This document shows positions 52,255 to 60,530 of a stretch of 64,000 bases of DNA, piece after piece. Origin of the DNA: CAYOSU01 sp964406735 (GTDB lineage Bacteria; Bacillota; Clostridia; Christensenellales; CAMQZB01); NCBI GenBank assembly GCA_964406735.1, contig CAYOSU010000008.1:1-64000 (forward strand), read 5' to 3'. A model generated the notes under the pieces. That model was not told the DNA's origin. It was given only the letters and a program-made list of their open reading frames with translations, and did no database searches. Made by a program: the position numbers and the translations under genes. Positions within the stretch are counted from its first letter, which is position 1; every line of letters starts with the position of its first letter.

Positions 52255-52623
52255 ATGGCACGTATTTCCGGCGTAGATTTGCCGAGAGAAAAACGCGTTG
52301 AGATCGGTTTAACCTATATCTATGGTATAGGTCTTCCTACGTCTCAGAAGATCCTCGCTGACACAGGCGTCAATCCCGACACGAGAGTTAAGGATTTGAC
52401 GGAGGATGATATCACGAAGCTCAGAGAGTATATCGAGCATCATCTTGTTGTCGAAGGCGAGAGAAAAACACAGGTATCACTTGACATCAAGCGTCTGATC
52501 GAGATCGGATGCTATCGCGGCGTTCGCCACAGAAAGGGCTTGCCCGTAAGAGGACAGAGCTCCAAGACGAATGCTCGTACAAGAAAGGGCCCCAGACACA
52601 CGGTCGCTAAGAAGAAAGGTTAA
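52255..52623 (+). CDS. rpsM: 30S ribosomal protein S13
   Basis: 122 residues. MARISGVDLPREKRVEIGLT start, then Y-G-I-G-x-x-x-x-x-x-I-L, and the basic tail R-G-Q-x-S-K-T-N-A-R-T-R-K-G. ATG 52255 has ggagg 10 nt upstream; an in-frame ATG 90 nt earlier lies in the leader. Confidence 0.98.
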   Translation: MARISGVDLPREKRVEIGLTYIYGIGLPTSQKILADTGVNPDTRVKDLTEDDITKLREYIEHHLVVEGERKTQVSLDIKRLIEIGCYRGVRHRKGLPVRGQSSKTNARTRKGPRHTVAKKKG

Positions 52624-52637
52624 GGAGGGGCAGTAAC

Positions 52638-53030
52638 ATGGCAGATAAGAAGAAAGTCATCAGAAGAAGACGTGAGTTAAAGAACATTGACAAGGGTCAG
52701 GTTCACATTCAGACTTCTTTCAACAATACGATCGTTACCATTACAGATATGCAAGGTAACACGATTTCTTGGTGCAGCGCAGGCTCTTTGGGCTTCCGCG
52801 GATCGAGAAAGAGCACTCCGTACGCAGCTCAGCAGGCTTCCGAGAAGGCAGCTATGGCAGCAAAAGAGCACGGACTTCGCAGCGTAGAAGTATTCGTAAA
52901 AGGACCCGGACAGGGACGTGAATCGGCAATCAGAGCTTTGCAGGTATGCGAGATCGAAGTTACTATGATTCAGGACGTTTCGCCCATTCCTCACAACGGA
53001 TGCCGTCCGCCGAAGAGAAGAAGAGTATAA
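52638..53030 (+). CDS. rpsK: 30S ribosomal protein S11
   Basis: 130 residues. G-Q-V-H-I-Q-T-S-F-N-N-T-I-V-T-I-T-D and the C-terminal I-P-H-N-G-C-R-P-P-K-R-R-R-V. Platform protein near the Shine-Dalgarno helix. Confidence 0.98.
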   Translation: MADKKKVIRRRRELKNIDKGQVHIQTSFNNTIVTITDMQGNTISWCSAGSLGFRGSRKSTPYAAQQASEKAAMAAKEHGLRSVEVFVKGPGQGRESAIRALQVCEIEVTMIQDVSPIPHNGCRPPKRRRV

Positions 53031-53045
53031 CGGAGGTAAGAAAAT

Positions 53046-53672
53046 ATGGCAAGATATACAGAAGCGGACTGCCGTCAGTGCAGACGTGAAGGTTGCAAGC
53101 TCTTCCTTAAGGGAGACAGATGCTATACGAAGAAATGCGCTCTCGAGAGATATCCTTCCGTTCCCGGAAAAGATCCTCACGCTCCGAGAAAGAAACAGAG
53201 CGGCTACGCATTGCAGCTTCGTGAAAAACAGAAAACAAAGAGAATTTACGGCGTTCAGGAAGGTCAGTTCAGAAGCTATTATGAGAAAGCAGACCGTATG
53301 AAAGGCGTTACCGGTGAGAACATGTTGTCTCTCCTCGAAAGACGTCTTGACAACGTATGCTATCGTATGGCTATCGGAACTTCCCGTTCTCAGGCTAGAC
53401 AGCTCGTTACGCACGGACATATCACCGTTAACGGCAAGACTGTCAGCATCCCGTCTTATCTTATTAGCGTAGGTGACGTAATTTCCATCAAGGAAAGCAA
53501 GCGCAACAACGGCGTGTTCAAGGATATGAAGACGGCTAAAAAGCCTACCTGCCCCAAGTGGTTGGATTTCGATCCCGAGAAGCTCGAGGGAAAGATCTTG
53601 GCTTTGCCGCAGCGTGATGACATTGACGCAACGATTGCTGAACACATGATCGTCGAGTTGTACTCTAAATAA
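53046..53672 (+). CDS. rpsD: 30S ribosomal protein S4, zinc type
   Basis: 208 residues. The N-terminus has C-R-Q-C, then two more Cys (C-K-L-F and C-Y-T-K-K-C), the zinc-binding C+ form. The S4 RNA domain G-H-I-T-V-N-G-K-T-V-S-I-P-S-Y follows. S4 is a primary assembly protein and frequent autoregulator. Confidence 0.98.
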   Translation: MARYTEADCRQCRREGCKLFLKGDRCYTKKCALERYPSVPGKDPHAPRKKQSGYALQLREKQKTKRIYGVQEGQFRSYYEKADRMKGVTGENMLSLLERRLDNVCYRMAIGTSRSQARQLVTHGHITVNGKTVSIPSYLISVGDVISIKESKRNNGVFKDMKTAKKPTCPKWLDFDPEKLEGKILALPQRDDIDATIAEHMIVELYSK

Positions 53673-53730
53673 TAAGTAAGCCCCACCCGTAACAGGGTAA
53701 AAAATCAAATCAGGAGGATAACTTAAAATT

Positions 53731-54684
53731 ATGATGGAAATTAAAATGCCAAACATCACGGTTGATGAGTCACAAGATAAATCCTCGGCGAAGATCGTAG
53801 TCGAACCTTTGGAAAGAGGCTTCGGCACGACCTTAGGCAATGCTTTAAGAAGAATTTTGTTGTCGTCGCTTCCCGGTTCCGCACCTGTCGGAATCATGAT
53901 CGAGAACGTCAAGCACGAATTCTCGACCATTCCCGGAGTTACCGAAGACGTTGCGGATATAATCCTCAACCTCAAGGGACTTGCGGTAAAAACGACGTCG
54001 ACCAATCCTACGTTCAGAAAATCGGTATTCATTCACAAGAAAGGTCCTTGCGTAGTAAGGGCAGAGGATATCGAGACTGACGCAGAAGTTGAAATACTTA
54101 ATAAAGACGCATTGATCTGCACGATAGACGAAGGCGGCGCTCTTAACATGGAGATCGTCATCGGACGCGGCAGAGGTTATTGCAATGCAAACTTCAATAA
54201 GAGCGATAAGAATCCTATAGATTTTATCGCAATCGATTCCATCTTTACTCCCGTTAAGCACGTCAACTATAAGGTTGAGAATACGAGAGTCGAGAACAGC
54301 ATCGATTATGACAAACTTACTCTTGAAGTAAAGACAAACGGTACGTTCGCAGCAAAGGATATCGTCAGCCTTGCCGCAAAGATCATGGAAGAGCACTTGA
54401 AGTTGTTCATCAATCTTTCGGAAGAGCTTAAAGATTCGACGATCCTTATCGCTCCCGAAGCAGACCAGCAGATCGAAAGATTGAAGATGAGCATCGAAGA
54501 GATGGATCTCTCCGTTCGTTCGTTCAACTGCTTGAAGCGTGCAGGCATTCATACCGTAGAAGATTTAACAAAGAAAACCGAAGACGACATGCTCAAAGTT
54601 AGAAACCTCGGAAGAAAATCTCTCGATGAGGTAATTCATAAGCTTGAAAGTTACGGTTTAAATTTAAAGAATAACGAAGAATAG
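53731..54684 (+). CDS. rpoA: RNA polymerase subunit alpha
   Basis: 317 residues. N-terminal dimerisation domain (P-L-E-R-G-F-G-T-T-L-G-N-A-L-R-R-I-L-L) and C-terminal domain (~250-317) with L-K-R-A-G-I-H-T-V and N-L-G-R-K-S-L-x-E-V, which contacts UP elements and activators. Starts at ATG 53731 or the next ATG. Confidence 0.98.
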   Translation: MMEIKMPNITVDESQDKSSAKIVVEPLERGFGTTLGNALRRILLSSLPGSAPVGIMIENVKHEFSTIPGVTEDVADIILNLKGLAVKTTSTNPTFRKSVFIHKKGPCVVRAEDIETDAEVEILNKDALICTIDEGGALNMEIVIGRGRGYCNANFNKSDKNPIDFIAIDSIFTPVKHVNYKVENTRVENSIDYDKLTLEVKTNGTFAAKDIVSLAAKIMEEHLKLFINLSEELKDSTILIAPEADQQIERLKMSIEEMDLSVRSFNCLKRAGIHTVEDLTKKTEDDMLKVRNLGRKSLDEVIHKLESYGLNLKNNEE

Positions 54685-54696
54685 GAGGACACAACC

Positions 54697-55200
54697 GTGA
54701 GAAAGTTGGGAAAAACAACGACACAGCGCATGAGCATGATCAAGAACCAAGCGTCTGAACTCCTTTGGTACGGCAGAATCGAAACCACCTATTTCCGTGC
54801 AAAAGAGGTCGCTAAATATGCTGAAAAGCTTATTACCCTTGCTATGAATACCTACGAGGACAAGCTCGAGGTAACCAAGAAGGTTAAAGACAAAGACGGA
54901 AAAGAGATCGAGATCAAGACGATCAATGACGGTGTTAAGAGACTTGCTGCAAGAAGAACGCTTATGGCAAAGCTCGTAGATCTTAAAGAGCCTAAGAAAG
55001 AAGGCGAGTCCAAGTCCGAATACGCTGCAAGAACTAAGGATATCAACCATCCTTTGATCGAAAAGATGTTCGGCGAGATAGCTCCCAAGTACGCTAAGAG
55101 AAAAGAAGAGCTCGGTCAGGGTGGCGGATATACGAGAGTATATAAGCTTTCCGACAGAAAGGGCGACGGCGCTACGAAGGCTATCGTTGAGTTGATCTAA
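54697..55200 (+). CDS. rplQ: 50S ribosomal protein L17, with long insertion
   Basis: 167 residues instead of the usual 110-130. The start is GTG with aggagg upstream. The family core is recognisable: M-R-K-L-G-K-T-x-x-x-R, then Y-G-R-I-E-T-T-x-x-R-A-K-E, R-R-T-L-M-A-K-L, and the end G-G-Y-T-R-V-Y-K-L-x-x-R-K-G-D-x-A-x-x-x-I-V-E-L. Extra residues form a charged loop (~55-75) and a second segment (~95-135). Last gene of the ribosomal cluster. Confidence 0.95.
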   Translation: MRKLGKTTTQRMSMIKNQASELLWYGRIETTYFRAKEVAKYAEKLITLAMNTYEDKLEVTKKVKDKDGKEIEIKTINDGVKRLAARRTLMAKLVDLKEPKKEGESKSEYAARTKDINHPLIEKMFGEIAPKYAKRKEELGQGGGYTRVYKLSDRKGDGATKAIVELI

Positions 55201-55215
55201 TTAACAAAAAGATTT

Positions 55216-55244
55216 GAAGCAGCTGATTTGGCTGCTTCTTTTTT
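55216..55244 (+). terminator. Terminator of the ribosomal supercluster
   Basis: GAAGCAGC (55216-55223), 7-nt loop, GCTGCTTC (55231-55238), T6. Confidence 0.92.
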
Positions 55245-55248
55245 ATGC

Positions 55249-55560
55249 GTTGAATAGCCCACGGCAAATGCCGTGGGTATATATTTATACCGTTGAAGCC
55301 ATCTAACTATGCTTCGAACTTAAGGAGTGAAAGACACGAAATAATAGATAGTATAATGGCGAAATTTTGACTTTAAGCCGAAATATTGCATTGTTCGTAA
55401 CTTTGTTAAGTTGCGCAGAACTATCCTAAGGATCGCTTGATTTTGGCTTAATAAAAGCGATCTCGGTCGCTTTTCAAGCCGTAGGGAAACAAAACGCATT
55501 ACAGCAAAAATGATCGCATAAACCAACGAGATCTCCGTTGGGACGTGTCAAAAAACTTCA
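55249..55560 (-). mobile_element. Possible IS200/IS605-type element remnant
   Basis: This stretch without a convincing gene contains hairpin CCCACGGC-AAAT-GCCGTGGG (55258-55277). On the minus strand it ends CCGTGGGC-TA-TTCAAC (to 55249). Subterminal hairpins and a TTCAAC end are common at the right ends of IS200/IS605 elements, which also form the 3' part of TnpB guide RNAs. No transposase or TnpB coding is visible, and the other end is not defined; the upper bound is approximate. Confidence 0.35.
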
Positions 55561-55618
55561 ATAAGCACAAATTGAGTTAAAAAAACACTTAACGGCGGTT
55601 ATCGATAAAATATTTTCT

Positions 55619-55655
55619 CAAAACTGTTTCCAAACGTGGAAATTTGTGATACAAT
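55619..55655 (+). promoter_or_regulatory. fhs promoter with overlapping palindrome
   Basis: TTTCCA (55627-55632), 17 nt containing TTTGTG, TACAAT (55650-55655). TTTCCA-AACG-TGGAAA (55627-55642) is a perfect inverted repeat over the -35 box, a possible repressor site. Confidence 0.6.
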
Positions 55656-55688
55656 AGAAAAAATGTTTTTATAGATAGGAGGTTGACC

Positions 55689-57347
55689 ATGAAGACTGAC
55701 ATCGAAATTGCAAGAGAGTACAAGGCGGAGAATATTTATTCAATAGCAAATAGACTCGGAATAGACGAAAGCGACCTTTTGCCTTACGGCAAATTTATGG
55801 CAAAGATAGAAGGCAAGCCCCAAGCACCGAAGTCAAAGCTCATTTTGGTTACTGCGATAAACCCAACTCCCGCAGGAGAGGGCAAAACGACGGTATCTAT
55901 CGGTCTTGCAGACGGATTAAAACGCATCGGCAAGAACGTCTGCCTTGCGCTCCGTGAACCCTCCTTAGGACCTGTATTCGGCGTAAAGGGCGGTGCAACG
56001 GGAGGCGGATACGCTCAGATAGTCCCGATGGAGGAGATAAATCTCCACTTTACGGGCGACCTTCATGCGATAACGTCGGCAAACAACCTGCTTTCTGCGA
56101 TGATCGATAACCACATTTATCAAGGAAACGAGCTTGATATAGACCCTACGAGGGTAATATTCAAGCGTTGCGTTGATCTCAACGACAGAAGCCTTAGACA
56201 TATTGTCGCAGGTCTTGGCGGTGCTACAAACGGCTCTCCTCGTGAGGACGGCTTCACGATAACGGCGGCAAGCGAGATAATGGCGATACTTTGCCTTTCC
56301 GAGGACTTAAAGGACTTGAAACGCCGCTTGGGCAACATATTGGTCGGCTATAACAGGAGCAAACAGCCCGTTTACGCAAAGGACTTAAAAGCAGAGAATG
56401 CAATGGCAATACTTCTCAAAGAAGCGATAAAGCCAAATTTGGTGCAGACGCTTGAGGGGACGCCTGCTATAGTACACGGCGGTCCGTTTGCCAATATTGC
56501 GCACGGCTGCAATAGCGTTATCGCTACTCGCATGGCGATGGGGCTTTCGGATTATACCGTTACGGAGGCAGGCTTCGGTGCGGACCTCGGAGCGGAGAAA
56601 TTCCTTGACGTTAAGTGCAGAAAGGCAGGCTTAAAGCCCGATCTCGTAGTATTGGTTGCGACGATACGAGCCCTCAAAATGCACGGTGGCGTCAAAAAAG
56701 CCGACTTAGGCGTCGAGAACGTTGAGGCGCTTGAAAAGGGCTTAGGCAACCTCTATAAGCACATAGAGAACGTGAGAAACGTCTATAAATTACCCGTAGT
56801 AGTTGCGATAAATAGGTTTACTTCCGATACCAAAAACGAGATCGAGACGCTTAAAAAGGGCGTAGAGAGCTACGGCGTCGAGGCTATACTTACCGAAGAA
56901 TGGGCAAAAGGCAGCCTTGGGACTACGGAACTTGCCGAAAAGGTAGTTGAGCTTTGCGAAAAAGAGAACGACTTTACCTTCTCGTATGGCGACGATATGA
57001 AGCTTAAAGATAAGTTCATAGCCGTTGCAACGAAGATATACGGTGCAAAGAGTGTAACTTTCTCGTCGAGTGCCGAAAAAGAGCTTAAAAAGCTCGAAGA
57101 AATGGGCTACGGAAAGCTACCCGTCGTAATCGCAAAGACGCAATATTCTCTTTCCGACGACCAAACGAAGCTCGGTCGTCCCGAGAACTTCGAGGTTACG
57201 ATAACAGAAGTAGTATTGAGAAGCGGAGCAGAGTTCGTCGTTGGAATTGCAGGCAATATGATGCTGATGCCCGGACTTGGTAAAACGCCCGCGGCAGTCG
57301 GTATGACGATAGACGACGAAAGCGGAGAGGTCAACGGACTGTTCTGA
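55689..57347 (+). CDS. fhs: Formate-tetrahydrofolate ligase
   Basis: 552 residues. The ATP site is N-P-T-P-A-G-E-G-K-T-T-V-S-I-G near residue 58, followed by LREPSLGPVFGVKGGATGGG and D-L-H-A-I-T-S-A-N-N-L. Makes 10-formyl-THF from formate, THF and ATP for purine synthesis or one-carbon/acetogenic metabolism. ATG 55689 has aggagg six bases upstream; an in-frame TTG six bases earlier is less likely. Monocistronic. Confidence 0.97.
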   Translation: MKTDIEIAREYKAENIYSIANRLGIDESDLLPYGKFMAKIEGKPQAPKSKLILVTAINPTPAGEGKTTVSIGLADGLKRIGKNVCLALREPSLGPVFGVKGGATGGGYAQIVPMEEINLHFTGDLHAITSANNLLSAMIDNHIYQGNELDIDPTRVIFKRCVDLNDRSLRHIVAGLGGATNGSPREDGFTITAASEIMAILCLSEDLKDLKRRLGNILVGYNRSKQPVYAKDLKAENAMAILLKEAIKPNLVQTLEGTPAIVHGGPFANIAHGCNSVIATRMAMGLSDYTVTEAGFGADLGAEKFLDVKCRKAGLKPDLVVLVATIRALKMHGGVKKADLGVENVEALEKGLGNLYKHIENVRNVYKLPVVVAINRFTSDTKNEIETLKKGVESYGVEAILTEEWAKGSLGTTELAEKVVELCEKENDFTFSYGDDMKLKDKFIAVATKIYGAKSVTFSSSAEKELKKLEEMGYGKLPVVIAKTQYSLSDDQTKLGRPENFEVTITEVVLRSGAEFVVGIAGNMMLMPGLGKTPAAVGMTIDDESGEVNGLF

Positions 57348-57392
57348 AAAGCTGTCCATAGAAAAAGTATTTGTGATATAGCAAAAACTGCG

Positions 57393-57419
57393 TGGCGGAG
57401 AGAAAATCTCCGCCATTTT
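57393..57419 (+). terminator. Terminator of fhs
   Basis: TGGCGGAGA, loop GAAAA, TCTCCGCCA, T4. Confidence 0.85.
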
Positions 57420-57510
57420 CAATATAGAGTGTGAAAATAAATGTAAAATCGTTGAAATAATGAGTGAAAAGTGCTAAAATGTCGGCGGAATAAAAAAGAA
57501 GGAGAATAAT

Positions 57511-58104
57511 ATGAAAAAGTTTTTATCGGAGTTCAAAAAATTCGTACAACGTGGCAATGTAGTTGACCTTGCAGTCGGCGTTATCATCGGCGGAGCATTC
57601 AGCAAAATAACGTCCAGCTTAGTCAACGACATAATAATGCCTCTTATCACGGCAATATTCGGTCTTTTCGGTGTAAAAGGCGGAGTTTCAGGTATGTGTA
57701 TCGTCCTCAACGGCGTACCAAAATACGTGCTCGATACGTCCACGAATACGCAGGTATTAAACCCAGAAGCGATCCTTTGGAACTACGGAAACTTCATCCA
57801 GACGGTCATGGACTTCTTACTCATCGCACTTGTGCTTTTCGTTATCATCAAGGCGATAAACTTTGCTAACGACGAGCTTAAAAAGGTGACGGAGAAATCC
57901 CCCTTCACGAAAGCCGAGCTCAAAGCGTTCAAGAAAGAGGGCAAGACTTATATGGAGATAAAGAAGCTCGAGGAAGAAAAGCGTGCAGAGCTTATTGCGG
58001 AAGCAAAACGCAAGGAAGAAGAAGCAAAGGCAAACGCGCCCAAGACGGAAACACAGCTTTTGCAGGAGATAGTCGAGCTGTTACAGGAAAATAAAGCTCA
58101 ATAA
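57511..58104 (+). CDS. mscL: Large-conductance mechanosensitive channel, long C-terminus
   Basis: 197 residues. The MscL core is clear: FKKFVQRGNVVDLAVGVIIGGAF (first helix) and a second helix near residues 95-117. Typical MscL is about 130-150 residues; here the cytoplasmic end continues some 50 residues as a Lys/Glu/Ala-rich coiled coil (KLEEEKRAELIAEAKRKEEE). It releases solutes on osmotic downshock. aaggag precedes the ATG. Confidence 0.95.
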   Translation: MKKFLSEFKKFVQRGNVVDLAVGVIIGGAFSKITSSLVNDIIMPLITAIFGLFGVKGGVSGMCIVLNGVPKYVLDTSTNTQVLNPEAILWNYGNFIQTVMDFLLIALVLFVIIKAINFANDELKKVTEKSPFTKAELKAFKKEGKTYMEIKKLEEEKRAELIAEAKRKEEEAKANAPKTETQLLQEIVELLQENKAQ

Positions 58105-58118
58105 TTCAGATGTTTGTT

Positions 58119-58156
58119 AAAACGCCTTTAGGACACGCCTAAGGGCGTTTTCTTTT
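58119..58156 (+). terminator. Terminator of mscL
   Basis: AAAACGCCTTTAGG with CCTAAGGGCGTTTT (one G-U), followed by CTTTT. Confidence 0.88.
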
Positions 58157-58264
58157 ACCGTCAAGCCTTAAATACGGCGCAGATAAAGCGGAAAAAGAAA
58201 AATGGATAAATGTACCAATTTGCTTGTCAATTGCGGAATTTAGGGGATTTTGAGGGTGTAACGC

Positions 58265-58293
58265 TTGTTTTTAGCGTAGTTTTTTGCTATAAT
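58265..58293 (+). promoter_or_regulatory. Promoter abutting the AraC start codon
   Basis: TTGTTT (58265-58270), 17 nt, TATAAT (58288-58293), then six bases (CGACTC) and ATG 58300. Confidence 0.72.
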
Positions 58294-58299
58294 CGACTC

Positions 58300-59238
58300 A
58301 TGAACTACGCAAACGATTTTTTTGTTACCGCAAGCGGTACTTTTGATAAAGCAAAACTTAGTTTGAACACCGTCTTATACGACGCATTTCACTTTCACGA
58401 GGAGTTGGAGATCAACTTCGTCCTTGACGGTGATATGACCGCAAGAACGGGCAAAGGCGAATTTTCGGCTCGCAAGGGCGATTTCGTCATATTCAACCAC
58501 GACATGCCTCACGAGATAGAGACCTTCGGCAAGGGGGTAACGCTGATAAGCGTTTTGATTCCAAAGAGCGTATTTAACGGCGTTTTAAAGGATGGCGAGA
58601 GCGTTTCGTTTAATAAGACGGTCATAAGCGACGCATTCGATTTTTACGATGACCTTAGGTATCTTCTGCTTTCCCTCATGAAAGCGTCGATCTTAAGGGA
58701 AAAGTACTATAAATTCCAAACGAACGCTCTTTTCAGCGACTTTTTGTACCTGCTTTTGACAAGCGCAAAGCATACCGTTGTCAAAGACGGTACGAGAGTG
58801 GATCGTAACGCAAGGCTGAAACGCCTCATAGAGTTCGTAGAAAACGGCTACGCAGATAAACTCCGCTTGCAGGATTTTGCCGACAACGAGGGCATATCGC
58901 TCTTTTACGCTTCCCATTTTGTCAAGGATGCGCTCAATTCGACCTTCCAGGACTATGTAACGAGGATAAGGCTGAATAACGCCGTAAAACTTCTTTTGAC
59001 GGCGAAAAAGACGGTCTCCGACATAAGCGTCGAGTCGGGCTTTTCTGATATGAGATACCTATATAAGGCTTTCGACGGTGCATACAGTCTTTCCCCTAAG
59101 GAGCTTAAAAAGAAGCTCTCCGAAAAGGACGAAGCGGGCGTAAAGACTGAAATAACCGAACGATATATAAAAAAGCTCTACACGGATGAAAAGGTAATAG
59201 AGCTGATAAAAGCCTACGAAACGGAAGAGGGCTTATAA
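58300..59238 (+). CDS. AraC family regulator with cupin domain
   Basis: 312 residues: N-terminal cupin (~20-85: YDAFHFHEELEINFVLDGD, RKGDFVIFNHDMPHEI) and a double HTH (~180-280: LRLQDFADNEGISLFYASHF, then DISVESGFSDMRYLYKAF). About 35 extra residues follow the HTH. ATG 58300 is preferred over upstream codons that lie inside the promoter. With the -10 six bases away and no Shine-Dalgarno, the mRNA is probably leaderless. Its target is not evident from position. Confidence 0.88.
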   Translation: MNYANDFFVTASGTFDKAKLSLNTVLYDAFHFHEELEINFVLDGDMTARTGKGEFSARKGDFVIFNHDMPHEIETFGKGVTLISVLIPKSVFNGVLKDGESVSFNKTVISDAFDFYDDLRYLLLSLMKASILREKYYKFQTNALFSDFLYLLLTSAKHTVVKDGTRVDRNARLKRLIEFVENGYADKLRLQDFADNEGISLFYASHFVKDALNSTFQDYVTRIRLNNAVKLLLTAKKTVSDISVESGFSDMRYLYKAFDGAYSLSPKELKKKLSEKDEAGVKTEITERYIKKLYTDEKVIELIKAYETEEGL

Positions 59239-59248
59239 AACAAAAACC

Positions 59249-59276
59249 AAAGGCGGCTATGAAAGCCGCCTTTTTT
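59249..59276 (+). terminator. Terminator of the AraC gene
   Basis: AAGGCGGCT with AGCCGCC stem and a T6 tail. Confidence 0.9.
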
Positions 59277-59306
59277 ATCGCAAAAGCAAAATGATTTAGC
59301 AAATCG

Positions 59307-59335
59307 TTGTAAAATTGCTCGCAATATGATAAAAT
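59307..59335 (+). promoter_or_regulatory. Promoter abutting the apbE start codon
   Basis: TTGTAA (59307-59312), 17 nt ending in TATGA, TAAAAT (59330-59335), six bases, ATG 59342. Confidence 0.65.
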
Positions 59336-59341
59336 TACGAT

Positions 59342-60517
59342 ATGAAAAAAATTTGTGCGGTTTTATCTATACTCTTAGCCTTGTTGGTACTGTGCTCATG
59401 CGGAAAGGCTGATAATTTCAGATACAAAAGGGACGTCGAGAGCTTCAATACGTCTTCGCTTCTTTATATTTACGACGATTTCACAAAGCTCTCGAGCGTA
59501 GAGCGCTTTGAAAGCGTGTGGAGCGAAGTAGAAAAGATGATGGCGGAGATAGAATCATCCGTCGCCGTAGACGTAGAAACTTCCGACGTGTATAGGCTGA
59601 ATCACGCAAAATGCGGTGAAAGGGTAAGCGTTTCGGCTGTAACTGCCGATATTTTCTTGAAAGCGAAAGGTGCGTACGAAAAAAGCGGCGGAAGCTACGA
59701 CCCTACGGTATATCCCTTGGTGGACCTGTGGGGATTTTCTCCTCGCTTTTCGGACGATTACGAGCCGAAGATGCCGTACGACAGAAAGCGAGCTCTCGAC
59801 GATAGCTTGCCTCTTCCCGATGAAAAATACGTCGAAGCGTTCAAGTCGCTCGTCGGATTTGATAAGGTCGAGCTTATAAAAGAAAACGGCGAGTATTACC
59901 TTGTAAAAAACATAGAAGCAGTCGTTGTCGACGGCGTTTCATATGAAGCGATGCTGGATTTCGGCGGCATAGCAAAGGGCTACGCGGCAGATAAGGCGCT
60001 TGCGCTTTTGAAAGAGAGCGGGTATATAGAAGGCTATTTCTCCAGTGGCACGAGTAGCATTGCTTTCCTGGAAAGCGGAGCTATGAGCGCAAAGGATAAA
60101 TGCTTTGAGCTTTCGATAAGAAGACCTCGTTTGACGGATGAAAGCGGAAACGCTTACGCATCGGTAAACGTTAAGAATGCGTGCGTGTCGTCAAGCGGCG
60201 ACTACGAGAAGTATTATGATGTTGACGGCATAAGGTACTGCCATATCATAGATCCAAAGACGGGCTACCCGATAAATACGACTGAAAATACGACTGAGTA
60301 TATAATGTCCGTAACGCTCATAGGCGATGATGCGGCGATATTAGACGGTCTTTCGACGGCAGTCATGACGATGACGGTCAAGGATGCCAAGAGCTTTCTT
60401 AAAAAAAGCGGAACAAACGCAGTTTTTTCTTACTTCAAGGACGGCGAATATAAGGTATATACCACGTTGCAAAAGGCGGACGTAGAGATAAAGGACGAAA
60501 ATTACGTTCTCGATTAG
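59342..60517 (+). CDS. apbE: FAD:protein FMN transferase (ApbE family), lipoprotein
   Basis: 391 residues. A lipoprotein signal ends V-L-C-S-C-G (Cys20). ApbE marks: Y-D-P-T-V-Y-P-L-V-D-L-W-G-F near residue 120, D-F-G-G-I-A-K-G-Y-A-A-D near residue 204, S-S-G-D-Y-E-K and C-H-I-I-D-P-K-T-G-Y-P. It attaches FMN covalently to Thr in extracytoplasmic flavoproteins. Start lacks a Shine-Dalgarno and lies six bases after the -10 box. Followed 13 nt later by the NusG-II gene. Confidence 0.94.
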   Translation: MKKICAVLSILLALLVLCSCGKADNFRYKRDVESFNTSSLLYIYDDFTKLSSVERFESVWSEVEKMMAEIESSVAVDVETSDVYRLNHAKCGERVSVSAVTADIFLKAKGAYEKSGGSYDPTVYPLVDLWGFSPRFSDDYEPKMPYDRKRALDDSLPLPDEKYVEAFKSLVGFDKVELIKENGEYYLVKNIEAVVVDGVSYEAMLDFGGIAKGYAADKALALLKESGYIEGYFSSGTSSIAFLESGAMSAKDKCFELSIRRPRLTDESGNAYASVNVKNACVSSSGDYEKYYDVDGIRYCHIIDPKTGYPINTTENTTEYIMSVTLIGDDAAILDGLSTAVMTMTVKDAKSFLKKSGTNAVFSYFKDGEYKVYTTLQKADVEIKDENYVLD

Positions 60518-60530
60518 AGAAAATAAGGGC

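Noticed and set aside
52677..54032. 451-codon antisense open frame across rpsK-rpsD-rpoA
   Set aside because: It lies opposite three certain essential genes, has no ribosome site and reads as nonsense protein. It follows from codon bias.
55320..55526. 68-codon minus-strand frame as a TnpB fragment
   Set aside because: The translated residues show none of the TnpB RuvC or zinc motifs, and there is no ribosome site.
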